A DNA stretch of 64,000 nucleotides. Origin: Burkholderia sp. D-99 (GTDB taxonomy: Bacteria > Pseudomonadota > Gammaproteobacteria > Burkholderiales > Burkholderiaceae). Under the pieces are notes generated by a model. The model had not been told where the DNA came from. It saw only the letters and a list, made by a program, of their open reading frames with translations, and ran no database searches. A program made the position numbers and the translations under genes. This document shows, in pieces, positions 35,248-44,186 of this stretch (its first letter is position 1; every line of letters begins with the position of its first letter). Where the stretch lies: contig NZ_JAAOXM010000014.1 of the NCBI RefSeq assembly GCF_011605345.1, positions 124,001-188,000 of the forward strand, given 5' to 3'.

Positions 35248-36387
35248 GTGAAAAAGACAAGCGGAATGTGGTCGATGCTGGGGGTATGGCTGTGCAGTTG
35301 GCTCGTGATGCATGCCGCGCAGGCAGACACGACGATCGTCACCGACCTGGCCGGGCGCCAGGTCCGGATTCCTGCGCGCGTCGAGCGCGTGCTGCTCGGC
35401 GAGGGCCGCCTGCTGCCGGCGCTGGCGGTCGTCGACGGCGGCGATCCGGCCCGCCGGCTCGTCGGCATGATGGGCGATTTCGAGCAGCTCGATCCCGCCA
35501 GCTACGCACAATGGCTCGCACGCTTCCCGCGCCTGAAGGACGTGCCGCGCATCGGCCGCTCGCAATCGGGCAGCTTCAGCGACGAGCGCGCGCTCGCGCT
35601 GCGCCCGCAGGTCGCAATCTTCGGGCTCGGCGGCGGCCACGGCCCCGGCGAGCGCGACCGCGAAACGCTCGCGCGGCTCGAGGCGGCCGGCGTCGCGATC
35701 GTGTTCGTCGACTTCCGGCACGACCCGCTCGCCAACACACCGCGCAGCATCGCACTGCTCGGCCAGGTGCTTGGCTCGCCGCAGCGCGCGGCGGAATTCA
35801 ACGCGTACTGGCAGCAGCAGCTCGACCTCGTCCGCACGCGGCTCGCGACCGCGCGCCCCGCTGCGCCGAGCGTATTCCTCGAAAGCCGCGTCGGCCTGTC
35901 GGGCGACTGCTGCGACACGATGACCGGCATGATGGGCCACCTGCTCGACGCCGCCGGCGGCAACAACGTCGCGAAAGGCCGTGTGCCCGGCGAGCACGGC
36001 ACGCTGAACCCCGAATACCTGCTGAGCCGCCAGCCCGACTTCTACATCGGCACCGCGATCGGCTCGGTTCAGACGCTGCAAAGCGCTCCGCAGCGCATCG
36101 CACTCGGCGCCGGCGTGCCGCGCGACGCTGCCATCCGCTCGCTCGACCAGTCGCTGAAACGGCCGCAGATCGCGCCGCTGCGCGCAGTCCGCGAACGGCG
36201 CGCGTATGCGATCTGGCATCACTTCTACAACTCGCCGTTCAACGTCGTCGCCGTGCAGGCGATGGCCAAGTGGCTGCATCCCGCGCTGTTCGCCGATCTC
36301 GATCCACGCGCCACGTTCGACACGATGGTGCGACGCTTCCAGCCCGTTGCGCTGCAAGGCGAATACTGGGTGCAGGAGGGCTCCTGA
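35248..36387 (+). CDS. Ferric-siderophore periplasmic binding protein
   Basis: A 379-residue TroA/BtuF-fold binding protein with a signal peptide to MHAAQA. The opening TTIVTDLAGRQVRIPARVERVLL is typical of FepB/FecB-like proteins. Later segments (RPQVAIFGLGGG; LNPEYLLSRQPDFYIGT) agree. I chose the GTG at 35248 because GGGAG precedes it and the Fur box fits just upstream. It opens the import operon and hands the ferric complex to the permease. A CC pair (GDCCDTM) in the middle is unusual for the family. Confidence 0.86.
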   Translation: MKKTSGMWSMLGVWLCSWLVMHAAQADTTIVTDLAGRQVRIPARVERVLLGEGRLLPALAVVDGGDPARRLVGMMGDFEQLDPASYAQWLARFPRLKDVPRIGRSQSGSFSDERALALRPQVAIFGLGGGHGPGERDRETLARLEAAGVAIVFVDFRHDPLANTPRSIALLGQVLGSPQRAAEFNAYWQQQLDLVRTRLATARPAAPSVFLESRVGLSGDCCDTMTGMMGHLLDAAGGNNVAKGRVPGEHGTLNPEYLLSRQPDFYIGTAIGSVQTLQSAPQRIALGAGVPRDAAIRSLDQSLKRPQIAPLRAVRERRAYAIWHHFYNSPFNVVAVQAMAKWLHPALFADLDPRATFDTMVRRFQPVALQGEYWVQEGS

Positions 36388-36388
36388 C

Positions 36389-37327
36389 ATGCGGACGCCC
36401 GCCTCTTCCATGCGCCGCTCCCTGCTCGTCGCCGGATTGACCGGCCCGCTCGGCGCGCTCGCGCCCGCGCGCGCCGCCGAAGCGCCCGCGTGGCCCGGCC
36501 TCGACGCCGCGTCGCCCGTCGTCGTGCCGCATAGCCGCCAGTTCGACGTGACGATCGCCGGCCGCACGCGGCGCCTGTTCGTTGCATTGCCGACCGAGCG
36601 CTCCGGCACGACACCCCACCCGGTGCTCACCGTGCTCGACGGCAATGCGCTGTTCCCGCTCGCCGCGCAACTCGTCCGCAATCGCCGCGCCCGGCCGGAC
36701 GGTGCGCGCGACGCCGAGGCCGTCGTGATCGGCATCGGCTATCCGGTCGACGGGCCCTACGACATGGCCGCGCGCGAGAGCGACTACACGCTTGCGCCAA
36801 CGCCGGACGGCCGCGGCGGCGGCGCCGACCGTTTTCTCGACTTCATCGAGCACGACGTGCAGCCGTGGCTCGCCCGCCAGTTGCCGGTCGATCCCGAACG
36901 GCAGACGCTGTTCGGCCACTCGTACGGCGGCCTGCTGACGCTGTACGCGCTGCTCACGCGCGCACACCTGTTTCGGCGCTACGTGGCAGCGAGCCCGTCG
37001 ATCTGGTGGGGCGAGCGCGCGCTGCTGCCCTATGCCGACCGGTTTGCCGCGCAAGCCGCCCCGCTCACGCCGCCGCTGCGCGTCCTCGTAACCGCCGGCA
37101 GTCTCGAGGAAGGCGCATCGACGCCCGACCCCGAGCGGATGCGCCGTCAGCAGGCGCGCAAGCAGATCAGCTCCGCCCGCGACTTCGTCGCGCGCGTGGG
37201 CGGCCGCCCGGGGCTCGACGCCGCGTTCCGCCTGATCGACGGCGAGGATCACGGCGGTGTCGTACCGCCGAGTCTCGCGCTCGCGTCGCGCATGGTGTTC
37301 GAGCCTGCGACCGGAGCGCCTGCATGA
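36389..37327 (+). CDS. Periplasmic IroE/esterase-D-like siderophore hydrolase
   Basis: A 312-residue alpha/beta hydrolase. The N-terminus has a possible Tat-type signal (SMRRSLLVAGLTG...ARAAEA). The nucleophile elbow is FGHSYGG near residue 175, and a late GEDHGGVVP provides the histidine. It matches the esterase-D/IroE class that cleaves ester-linked enterobactin-type siderophores in the periplasm. AGGAGGG precedes the ATG, and its stop overlaps the permease start (ATGA). If the product here is amide-linked, the enzyme must have another target. Confidence 0.84.
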   Translation: MRTPASSMRRSLLVAGLTGPLGALAPARAAEAPAWPGLDAASPVVVPHSRQFDVTIAGRTRRLFVALPTERSGTTPHPVLTVLDGNALFPLAAQLVRNRRARPDGARDAEAVVIGIGYPVDGPYDMAARESDYTLAPTPDGRGGGADRFLDFIEHDVQPWLARQLPVDPERQTLFGHSYGGLLTLYALLTRAHLFRRYVAASPSIWWGERALLPYADRFAAQAAPLTPPLRVLVTAGSLEEGASTPDPERMRRQQARKQISSARDFVARVGGRPGLDAAFRLIDGEDHGGVVPPSLALASRMVFEPATGAPA

Positions 37328-38388
37328 GCACGACGACACCCGTCACGCCCCCGTCGCTGCGGCTTCGCTACCGCGCCGTCACCGCGCGGCGCGTCGGCGC
37401 GCTGGCCGCACTTGCCTGCGTGCTCGTCGCGCTGCTCGTCATCGACATCTCGACCGGCCCGTCGCCGTTCCCGGTCGCCGACCTGATCGGCGGCCTGTTC
37501 CGGCCTGACGGCCTGCCGCTCGAACAGCGCGTGATTCTGTGGGACGTGCGCCTGCCTTACGCACTGATGGCCGTGCTGGTCGGTGCATCGCTCGGGTTCG
37601 CCGGCGCCGAAATGCAGACCGTGCTGAACAACCCGCTCGCGAGCCCGTTCACGCTCGGCATGTCGGCCGCCGCAAGCGTCGGCGCGTCGCTCGTCGTGAT
37701 TTCCGGCTGGCATCTGGTGCTGTGGAACGAGAACATCGCGCTGTCGCTCGGTGCGTTCGCGTGCGCGAGCGGCGCCACGCTGCTGATCGTCTGGCTCGCC
37801 TGGCGGCACGGCGCGACGACCGAAACCGTCGTGCTGTTCGGCATCGGCCTGATGTTCAGCTTCGAGGCGCTGCTGTGGCTGCTGCAATTCATCGCCGACG
37901 CGAATGCGCTGCAGCAGATCGTGTTCTGGAGCATGGGCAGCCTCGCGCGCGCGACGTGGGGCAAGATCGCGCTGCTGACCTGCGTATTCGGCGCCTGCAC
38001 GCTGTGGGCACGGTTCGACATCGCGTCGCTGACGGCGCTGCGCGCCGGCGACGAGCAGGCGCGCAGCATGGGCATCGCGGTCGAGCGGCTGCGGCTCGTC
38101 GCGCTCGCGCGCATCAGCCTGTTGTCCGCAACGGCGCTGTCGTTCGTCGGCACGATCGGCTTCGTCGGCCTCGTCGGGCCGCACGTCGCGCGGCTGCTGG
38201 TCGGCGACGAGCATCGCTACTACCTGCCGGGCGCGGCGCTCGCCGGCGCGATCATGCTGGCCGGCGCATCCGTGCTCAGCAAGACGCTGATTCCCGGCGT
38301 GACACTGCCGATCGGCATCATCACCGCGCTGGTCGGCGTGCCGATGTTCATGCTGCTCGTCAGCCGCCGCAGGAGGCTCGATGGCTGA
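37324..38388 (+). CDS. FecCD-family ferric-siderophore permease
   Basis: A 354-residue permease with about ten helices. LPYALMAVLVGASLGFAGAEMQTVLNNPLASPFTLGMSAAA (about residues 79-119) and GTIGFVGLVGPHVARLLVG are the FecCD signatures. A single permease gene implies a homodimer. It is translationally coupled to the hydrolase before it and overlaps the ATPase gene by 8 bases. Confidence 0.9.
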   Translation: MSTTTPVTPPSLRLRYRAVTARRVGALAALACVLVALLVIDISTGPSPFPVADLIGGLFRPDGLPLEQRVILWDVRLPYALMAVLVGASLGFAGAEMQTVLNNPLASPFTLGMSAAASVGASLVVISGWHLVLWNENIALSLGAFACASGATLLIVWLAWRHGATTETVVLFGIGLMFSFEALLWLLQFIADANALQQIVFWSMGSLARATWGKIALLTCVFGACTLWARFDIASLTALRAGDEQARSMGIAVERLRLVALARISLLSATALSFVGTIGFVGLVGPHVARLLVGDEHRYYLPGAALAGAIMLAGASVLSKTLIPGVTLPIGIITALVGVPMFMLLVSRRRRLDG

Positions 38389-39190
38389 TCCGACGCTGCA
38401 TCTCGACGCGCTGCGGGTACGCTACGGCACCCGGGCCGTATTCGACGGGCTGTCGCTCGCACCGGTCGAGCCGGGCACGATGGTCGGGCTGCTTGGGCCG
38501 AACGGCGTCGGCAAGTCGACGCTGCTGCGCGCGCTGGCCCGGCTCGCGACCGCGACCGGCCGCGCGGGTTTCGGCGGCTTCGACCTGCTGCGCGGGCCGC
38601 GCCGCGAACACATGCGGCAGGTCGGCTATCTGCCGCAGACCTTGCCGCAGCCGTCGTCACTGCTCGTGTACGAAGCCGTGCGCAGCGCGTTGCGCGCCAC
38701 CTGCGGCGGCCTGTCCGACGCGGCGCGCGACCAGCGGTTGCAACAGGTATTCACGCGGCTGCGGCTGCACATGCTGGCGATGTCGCCGCTCGATCGCCTG
38801 TCGGGCGGCCAGCGGCAGATGGTCGGGCTCGCGCAGGTGCTCGTGCGCGCCACGCCGCTGCTGCTGCTCGACGAGCCGACCAGCGCGCTCGACCTGCGGT
38901 GGCAATTGCTCGCGCTGGAGGCTGTCAGCGACGCGGCCCGCCAGCGTGGCGCGATCGTGCTGGTCGCGATGCACGACCTGAATCTCGCGTCGCGTTTCTG
39001 CGACCGGCTCGTGTTGCTGGGCAGCGACGGACTCGTCGCGGACGGCGCGCCGGCCGACGTGCTGACGCCGTCGAACCTGCGGCACGCGTACCGCGTCGAT
39101 GCGCGGGTCGAGCGCACGACATCGGGCGATTATGTCGCGCTGGCCGAGCGCGCGATTCCGGACGAGCCCGCGCTCGCGCACGACGCTTGA
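38381..39190 (+). CDS. Ferric-siderophore ABC transporter ATPase
   Basis: A 269-residue ATPase. Walker A is GPNGVGKSTLL, the signature LSGGQRQMVGLAQVL, Walker B LLLLDEPTSALD, and the switch histidine lies in AMHDLN. It resembles FepC/FecE. It closes the rightward import operon. Confidence 0.9.
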   Translation: MADPTLHLDALRVRYGTRAVFDGLSLAPVEPGTMVGLLGPNGVGKSTLLRALARLATATGRAGFGGFDLLRGPRREHMRQVGYLPQTLPQPSSLLVYEAVRSALRATCGGLSDAARDQRLQQVFTRLRLHMLAMSPLDRLSGGQRQMVGLAQVLVRATPLLLLDEPTSALDLRWQLLALEAVSDAARQRGAIVLVAMHDLNLASRFCDRLVLLGSDGLVADGAPADVLTPSNLRHAYRVDARVERTTSGDYVALAERAIPDEPALAHDA

Positions 39191-39677
39191 GCAACGCGAC
39201 GCTCGAACGCAGGCGGTTTCGCGCGGCCGTCGCCGTGTCGCGCACGGCACGGCCGCGTTCGTGTTTCGGCACCTTTGTTCGCCTGTCGTCGTTTCCGCGC
39301 GCAGGCGCACCCTATGCTGCACGGATTTCCTTGGCTTTTGACGGTGCTCGCAATGCGGACGGAATGGACGCCAGGCAGCGGCTCGATCTGAAACTCGAGC
39401 GAATCCGACGTCGATTCAATTCAAACCTGACGACGCAGGCCCGGCAAGACCGTCAGGCGACGTTTGCCGGTCAGCGCGTCGACGCGCCGAACCGCACGCC
39501 GATCGCACGACAGGCCATCGAACGGCACGGGCGTGCCGTACGGACACGCTCGCCCGTGCGCCCCGCTCGCGGAGACGGGCGCGCGCGCCAGCGCCGTACC
39601 GACGGTCGTGCCCAGGCAGCCCGGCGTCGGATTGCGCTATCGTTCGGGTTCCACTCACACGGCGCATCACACACGCG
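39191..39677. other. Intergenic region between the siderophore import operon and the deacetylase gene
   Basis: About 490 bases with no gene I can support. GC content drops near 39310-39430 (ATTTCCTTGGCTTTTGACGG; GATTCAATTCAAACCTGACG), which may carry a promoter. No terminator with a T-run is evident after the ATPase gene. Confidence 0.4.
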
Positions 39678-40253
39678 ATGTCAGTTCGCCTCAGTTTCGA
39701 CGACGGCCCGGGCCCCTCGACGCCGGCCTTGCTCGACGTCCTGCGCGCCGCCTCGTGCAAAGCAACTTTCTTCCTGCTCGGCAAGAACCTGACGGGGGCG
39801 CTCGACGTCGCGGCGAGCATGGCGCGCGAAGGCCATCGCCTCGGCAACCATACTCATTCGCATGCGCGGCCGGGCACGCTATCGGACGACGCGCTGATCG
39901 ACGAGATCGAGACGACCGACGCGCTGATCCGCGATGCCTATCGCCAGGCCGGCGTTCCCGCACCGGATGCGATCGCGCTGCGCCTGCCTTATGGACTGAT
40001 GCCGCAGGACCCTCGCGCCGGCGTGCTTGCGCGGCTGCAGCGCGAACATACCGGCTGGACCGCGATACTGGACGACTGGCAGCGGCCGGCGCCGTCGCCG
40101 CAGGCGCTGTGCGACGCGATGTGCGCCCATGTCGACGCCAGCACGGCACGGCAGCGCGACGTGCTGTTCTGCATGCACGACGGCTCGCGGCACGGCGAGG
40201 CGCGGCCCAACACAGTCGAAGCCATACGCCTGTTCCTGAACCGGCCGCGCTGA
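39678..40253 (+). CDS. NodB-type polysaccharide deacetylase
   Basis: A 191-residue single-domain enzyme. The metal-site motifs are LSFDDGPGP (catalytic Asp and metal Asp), the HTHSHA motif (metal histidines) near residue 58, and a late FCMHDGS (His). No signal peptide is seen, so it is probably cytoplasmic and may act on a small amide or sugar rather than peptidoglycan. It converges with the kinase-like gene, 18 bases between stops. It could belong to the adjoining biosynthetic cluster. Confidence 0.85.
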   Translation: MSVRLSFDDGPGPSTPALLDVLRAASCKATFFLLGKNLTGALDVAASMAREGHRLGNHTHSHARPGTLSDDALIDEIETTDALIRDAYRQAGVPAPDAIALRLPYGLMPQDPRAGVLARLQREHTGWTAILDDWQRPAPSPQALCDAMCAHVDASTARQRDVLFCMHDGSRHGEARPNTVEAIRLFLNRPR

Positions 40254-40271
40254 CACCGCAGCCGGCTCGCG

Positions 40272-41240
40272 TCAGGGCGCCGCACCATCCAGCAACTGCC
40301 ACCAGCCGCCGAGAAAGCCGATACCGGGCCCCGGCGCCCACAGGCCGCGCTGCGCGGCTTCGAGATGAATCAGCGTCTGGTCCGCGCAGAACAGCACCAT
40401 CAGCGCGTCGCGGCGATCCTGCATCCAGTCCGGCGCGGCATCGGGCCGCGTCGCCGCATAGGCCCGCAGGCCGGCGTCCCAGCGCCGCGCGTCGAATACG
40501 AAGCGATCGTCCCGGCCCGCATCGCGCGACAGCGCAAACAGCGCAAAGGCCGCTTCGAGCCACTGCGCGCCCTGCCCGACATCGTCGAAATCGAGCACGC
40601 CGTTCACGGCGCCTCCCACGTACAACAGGTTTCCCGCGTGATAGTCGCCGTGCAGCCAGTGCACCGTCCCCGTCAGCCAGCGTGCGGTAGCGTCGAGATG
40701 GGCACCGATCCGATGGATCACCGTCTCGTAGTGGCCGCTCAAGTCGCCCGGCAACGACGGCGCGGCACGCGCCGCTACGCGCGCGTGCCGTGCCGACAAC
40801 CAGGCCAGCGGCGCCGATTCGGTCGCGGGTATCGCCGCCAGCGCCGCATGCAGATGCGCGAGCGCGCGCATCGCGTCGATCGCGCCCGCCTCCGCATCGT
40901 CCGGCAGGCCGGGACTGCCGTCGATATGCTCGAACAGATGCAGCCAGCTTCCATCGGGCAGTTGCACTCCGGATCGTGCGTCCACGGTCGGCCGCAGGCG
41001 CGGCAGCACCGGCAGCATGGGCGCCGTACGCGGATGGCCGAGATCGCCGAGACGGCCGAGTATCGCCGCCTCGCGATCCACCTGCTCGACCGGCTTGCCG
41101 GGCCACGACACGCGCAGCACCGCGCGCGCCGCATCGCACTCGACGAGATACGTTTTGTTAGTATGGCCCGACGCCAGCGCCTGCATGCTCGCAGGCCCGA
41201 TGTTCCAGTACCGGTGAAGCCACGGTTCCAGCGTTTTCAC
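40272..41240 (-). CDS. Aminoglycoside/choline-kinase-like phosphotransferase
   Basis: About 322 residues of the APH/ChoK superfamily. Catalytic motifs are WLHGDYHAGNLLY, near residue 195, and VLDFDDVG. The GTG at 41240 has AGGAG 3-4 bases upstream and avoids overlap with the divergent gene, so I prefer it to the ATG at 41267. It phosphorylates a small hydroxyl-bearing molecule or protects the host against one; the substrate is unknown. It is separate from the leftward five-gene operon further right, but encodes a second kinase fold in the same neighbourhood. Confidence 0.8.
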   Translation of the reverse strand: MKTLEPWLHRYWNIGPASMQALASGHTNKTYLVECDAARAVLRVSWPGKPVEQVDREAAILGRLGDLGHPRTAPMLPVLPRLRPTVDARSGVQLPDGSWLHLFEHIDGSPGLPDDAEAGAIDAMRALAHLHAALAAIPATESAPLAWLSARHARVAARAAPSLPGDLSGHYETVIHRIGAHLDATARWLTGTVHWLHGDYHAGNLLYVGGAVNGVLDFDDVGQGAQWLEAAFALFALSRDAGRDDRFVFDARRWDAGLRAYAATRPDAAPDWMQDRRDALMVLFCADQTLIHLEAAQRGLWAPGPGIGFLGGWWQLLDGAAP

Positions 41241-41265
41241 GTCACTCCTACTCGTTGCATTGACC

Positions 41266-41955
41266 ATGTCAGAGCGTCCTTCGGCCCGCATGCGGGACAT
41301 CAATATCGAATGGCTGACGCGCGCCGCCGAATTCGACCATCTGTTCCAGACGCGCTGGCTCGGCGAGCGCTTCTTCCACTTGCCCGGCGACATGCTCGCG
41401 CTCCAGGAACTGATCTGGCGCGAGCGTCCCGACTGCATCGTGCAGACCGGCATCGCGGCGGGCGGCGGGGTCGTGTTCACCGCGTCGATGCTGGAATTGG
41501 CGGGCAACAGCGGCCGCGTCATCGCGATCGAGCCGCGCCTGCGCGACGAGGTCAGGCAGCGCCTGCAATCGCACCGGCTCGCCCACCGCATGACGCTGAT
41601 CGAAGGCGAATCGTGCGCGGCCGACACCCTTGCCTCGGTGCGCGCACATCTGCGTGACGATGCACGCGTGATGGCGATCCTCGACCTCACGCATACCCAC
41701 GCGCACGTGCTGCGCGAACTCGAATGCTATGCGCCACTCGTGACGCCCGGCAGCTACGCGATCGTGATGGATACCATCATGGAGTACCTGCCCGCGTCGA
41801 TGTTCGACGGCAAACCGTACGGCAAAGGCAATAACCCGGCCACCGCCGTGCGTGAATATCTCGACCGCGACGGCCGGTTCGAGGTCGACTACGACATCGA
41901 AGACCGCGTACTCATGACGCTGTCGCCAGGCGGTTTCCTGAAGCGAGTGCGCTGA
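41266..41955 (+). CDS. CmcI-type hydroxylase/methyltransferase-like protein
   Basis: A 229-residue protein of the CmcI (rhamnosyl O-methyltransferase/cephalosporin hydroxylase) family. Landmarks are DCIVQTGIAAGGGVVFTASML (SAM-binding glycine loop), RVIAIEP, ILDLTHTHAHVLRELECYAPLV, and GNNPATAV. The Ser/Asn of the usual LDSNHTHEHV motif is replaced by Leu-Thr. Such enzymes act as SAM-dependent methyltransferases on sugars or secondary metabolites. Only 25 bases separate its ATG from the divergent kinase gene. Its 3' end overlaps the opposing glycosyltransferase gene by 44 bases. Confidence 0.82.
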   Translation: MSERPSARMRDINIEWLTRAAEFDHLFQTRWLGERFFHLPGDMLALQELIWRERPDCIVQTGIAAGGGVVFTASMLELAGNSGRVIAIEPRLRDEVRQRLQSHRLAHRMTLIEGESCAADTLASVRAHLRDDARVMAILDLTHTHAHVLRELECYAPLVTPGSYAIVMDTIMEYLPASMFDGKPYGKGNNPATAVREYLDRDGRFEVDYDIEDRVLMTLSPGGFLKRVR

Positions 41956-43117
41956 TCAGGCGCGCCGCCTCCTCAGAGCCGTCGCGCGCGTAGCTCGCGC
42001 GGATCCGCGCCGCCTGCTCGCGCAACGAACCGGGACGCAACAGGCATTCGAGCGCATCGGCAATGTCCGCCACGCCGGCCTGCTGCAGATCCAGCACGCG
42101 CGCCGCGCCGGCCCGCTCGACGAAGTGCGCCGAATGGAACTGGTCGTTGCAGAACGGCGACAGCAACATCGGCACGCCGCATGCAAGCGACTCCATCACC
42201 GAATTCGCGCCGCCATGACTGACGAACGCGTGCGTGCGTCGCAGCAGCGCCAGTTGCGGCACGTAACGCACCGAGACGACGCGTTCGTCGTCGGCCGGCA
42301 GCAGATCCGAGTCGACCAGTTCGCCCACCGACAACACCAGTTGCGCGGACGTTGCGCTTGTCGCCTCGATGACTTTCGCGAACACATCGGGATGGTAGTA
42401 AAGCTGGCTGCCGAGCGACATGTAGACGAGCGGACGATCGGCATCGAGGCGTTCCCACGGGAACGGCGTCTCGTCGCCACGCGGGCCGGACGGCAGCGCG
42501 GGGCCGACCAGTTCGACACCGGGCGGCGGCGCGCCGACCAGCGCGTCGGTGGTGAACGCGAGCGTCAGATGCGGCGACAGGATGTCGCAACCGCGAAAGC
42601 GCGCATCGAGCCCGTAGCGCGCGAACAATCGTGTGCGTTCCGGCTCAAGCCACCGCACCGTGCGCAGCAATTCGGAGTCGAGATCGTCCGGCAGCACCGG
42701 ATTCAGCGAATTCGACATCGCCACCCACGGCAGCCCTTCCAGCTCGGCGGCAATCGCTGCCGCATAGAGCAGCGGATCGATCACGACCACGTCGGGCTGC
42801 CAGTCGCGCAGCACCGCGCGGATGCCGTCCACCTGCGCGGGCGCGAGATCGATCAGCAGCGTGCGGATCCAGTGCCGCAGCCAGTCCGCGTCGCGAATGT
42901 TCGCGGCGAAGCTCGCGCCGCGCGACAGGTCGTGGCGCTCGGGTGTCTCGCGCGGCCCGACGAACGCGAAGCCGCCGGCGCCGTCGAGCTGGGCGCTGAT
43001 ATCGGCCGGCGCATAGAACGCGACGTCGCAACCGGCGGCGCGCAAATGCTGGGCCGGGCCGATGCACGGATTGACGTGCCCTTTCTCGGGCACCACGCAG
43101 AACAGGATGCGTTTCAT
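41912..43117 (-). CDS. GT1 (macrolide-type) glycosyltransferase
   Basis: A 401-residue GT-B enzyme. It begins KRILFCVVPEKGHVNPCIGPAQ, as in MGT/UGT proteins. The nucleotide-sugar pocket is SHGGANSVMESLACGVPMLL, near residues 300-320, followed by the donor-site acidic pair in FCNDQFHSA. GT1 enzymes glycosylate small lipophilic or phenolic acceptors. It starts 7 bases after the asparagine-synthetase-like gene and is last in a five-gene leftward operon. Confidence 0.85.
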   Translation of the reverse strand: MKRILFCVVPEKGHVNPCIGPAQHLRAAGCDVAFYAPADISAQLDGAGGFAFVGPRETPERHDLSRGASFAANIRDADWLRHWIRTLLIDLAPAQVDGIRAVLRDWQPDVVVIDPLLYAAAIAAELEGLPWVAMSNSLNPVLPDDLDSELLRTVRWLEPERTRLFARYGLDARFRGCDILSPHLTLAFTTDALVGAPPPGVELVGPALPSGPRGDETPFPWERLDADRPLVYMSLGSQLYYHPDVFAKVIEATSATSAQLVLSVGELVDSDLLPADDERVVSVRYVPQLALLRRTHAFVSHGGANSVMESLACGVPMLLSPFCNDQFHSAHFVERAGAARVLDLQQAGVADIADALECLLRPGSLREQAARIRASYARDGSEEAARLISALASGNRLATAS

Positions 43118-43124
43118 GAGCGAT

Positions 43125-44186
43125 TCAGGTGGGGCGATGCGCGGCATCGAGGTGGTCGAAATGATCGAGGATCAGCGACAGCGTCGTCCACAGCACGCGT
43201 TCGTTGTCCGTCTGCAGCGTGGGCGCGGCCAGACCGAGCGTATCGGCCAGCGCGCGCGTACGATCGCGATCGAGCAGCGCCGCGAGGTCCATCGCCGGCG
43301 CGAGCCGCCCGCGCTTGGGACCGCGCACGAGGCGGTCCGGCAGGTTCAGGCGCGCACCGAGATCGCGCAGGCATTGCTTGTCCGGATCGGGCGCGATGCT
43401 CGTCAGGTGCGCGACGACGGCATCGTCGACGAACGGCGGATGCAGGTCGACCGACGCCGCATCGAACAACGCATGGCACAGCGGCAGATAGTTGGCCGAC
43501 CGGTCGCGGCGCAGCACCTGGTCCGCGCCGTCGCCGGTGATGGCCACCTCGACGCCGTCCGCGGCCATCGCCTCGGCCAGCAGCAGCTTCGCGACCGGAT
43601 GCAGGTTGAACATCGGCTCTTCGACCGCATGGGTCGTTCTCGGCAGCGCCGCGACGAAGTCCGCCTCGTTCACGCGCACGAGCTTCACGTTCGCCTGCAT
43701 CTGTCCGGCCAGTTCGAGTGCGGCATCGCGTTCGCAATAATCCGGCATGTCGGTCACGAGAATGTAGGACGTCACGTGCCGCTGCGCGTCGAGTTCGCGC
43801 AGCAACGCAAGCAGCAACGCCGAATCGAGCCCGCCGCTCAACGCCAGCGCAACGCGCTTGCCGCTGTCGAGCGCGCGTTGCAGCGACGCGCGCAGCACGG
43901 TTTCCAGATCGGCGTGCCGCGGCTGCCCAGGTGCCGGCTGGACGGTCAGCCCGTGCGGCGAACGGATCAGCGCGTGACCGGGCGGCACCGCGCGCACGTC
44001 GCGCAGCACGGTGCGGCCGACCAGACGCTCGCCGCTGAGGTAGCCCGCGATGGCCGCCGCGTCCGGCTCGCCGGCCGGTTGCCCCGACGCGTGCAGGACG
44101 GCCCGGATGCCGGACGCCGCCGTGCCGCTGCGTGGATGGTAGTGAAGCCGGTCGAAGCCGAACAGGTCGCGCGTGCCGACGATCAT
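43125..44186 (-). CDS. Asparagine-synthetase-like ligase lacking the glutaminase nucleophile
   Basis: A 353-residue member of the AsnB fold. The ATP-pyrophosphatase motif is LALSGGLDSALLLALL at about residues 114-129, with VEEPMFN and AITGDGADQVLRRDR later. Residues 1-90 match only the second half of an Ntn glutaminase domain (RDLFGFDRLHYH...VPPGHAL). The N-terminal Cys and about 80 residues are missing. It may therefore adenylate a carboxyl and join it to ammonia or an amine, like beta-lactam synthetase or a lasso cyclase. Its ATG overlaps the radical SAM stop (ATGA). Confidence 0.83.
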   Translation of the reverse strand: MIVGTRDLFGFDRLHYHPRSGTAASGIRAVLHASGQPAGEPDAAAIAGYLSGERLVGRTVLRDVRAVPPGHALIRSPHGLTVQPAPGQPRHADLETVLRASLQRALDSGKRVALALSGGLDSALLLALLRELDAQRHVTSYILVTDMPDYCERDAALELAGQMQANVKLVRVNEADFVAALPRTTHAVEEPMFNLHPVAKLLLAEAMAADGVEVAITGDGADQVLRRDRSANYLPLCHALFDAASVDLHPPFVDDAVVAHLTSIAPDPDKQCLRDLGARLNLPDRLVRGPKRGRLAPAMDLAALLDRDRTRALADTLGLAAPTLQTDNERVLWTTLSLILDHFDHLDAAHRPT

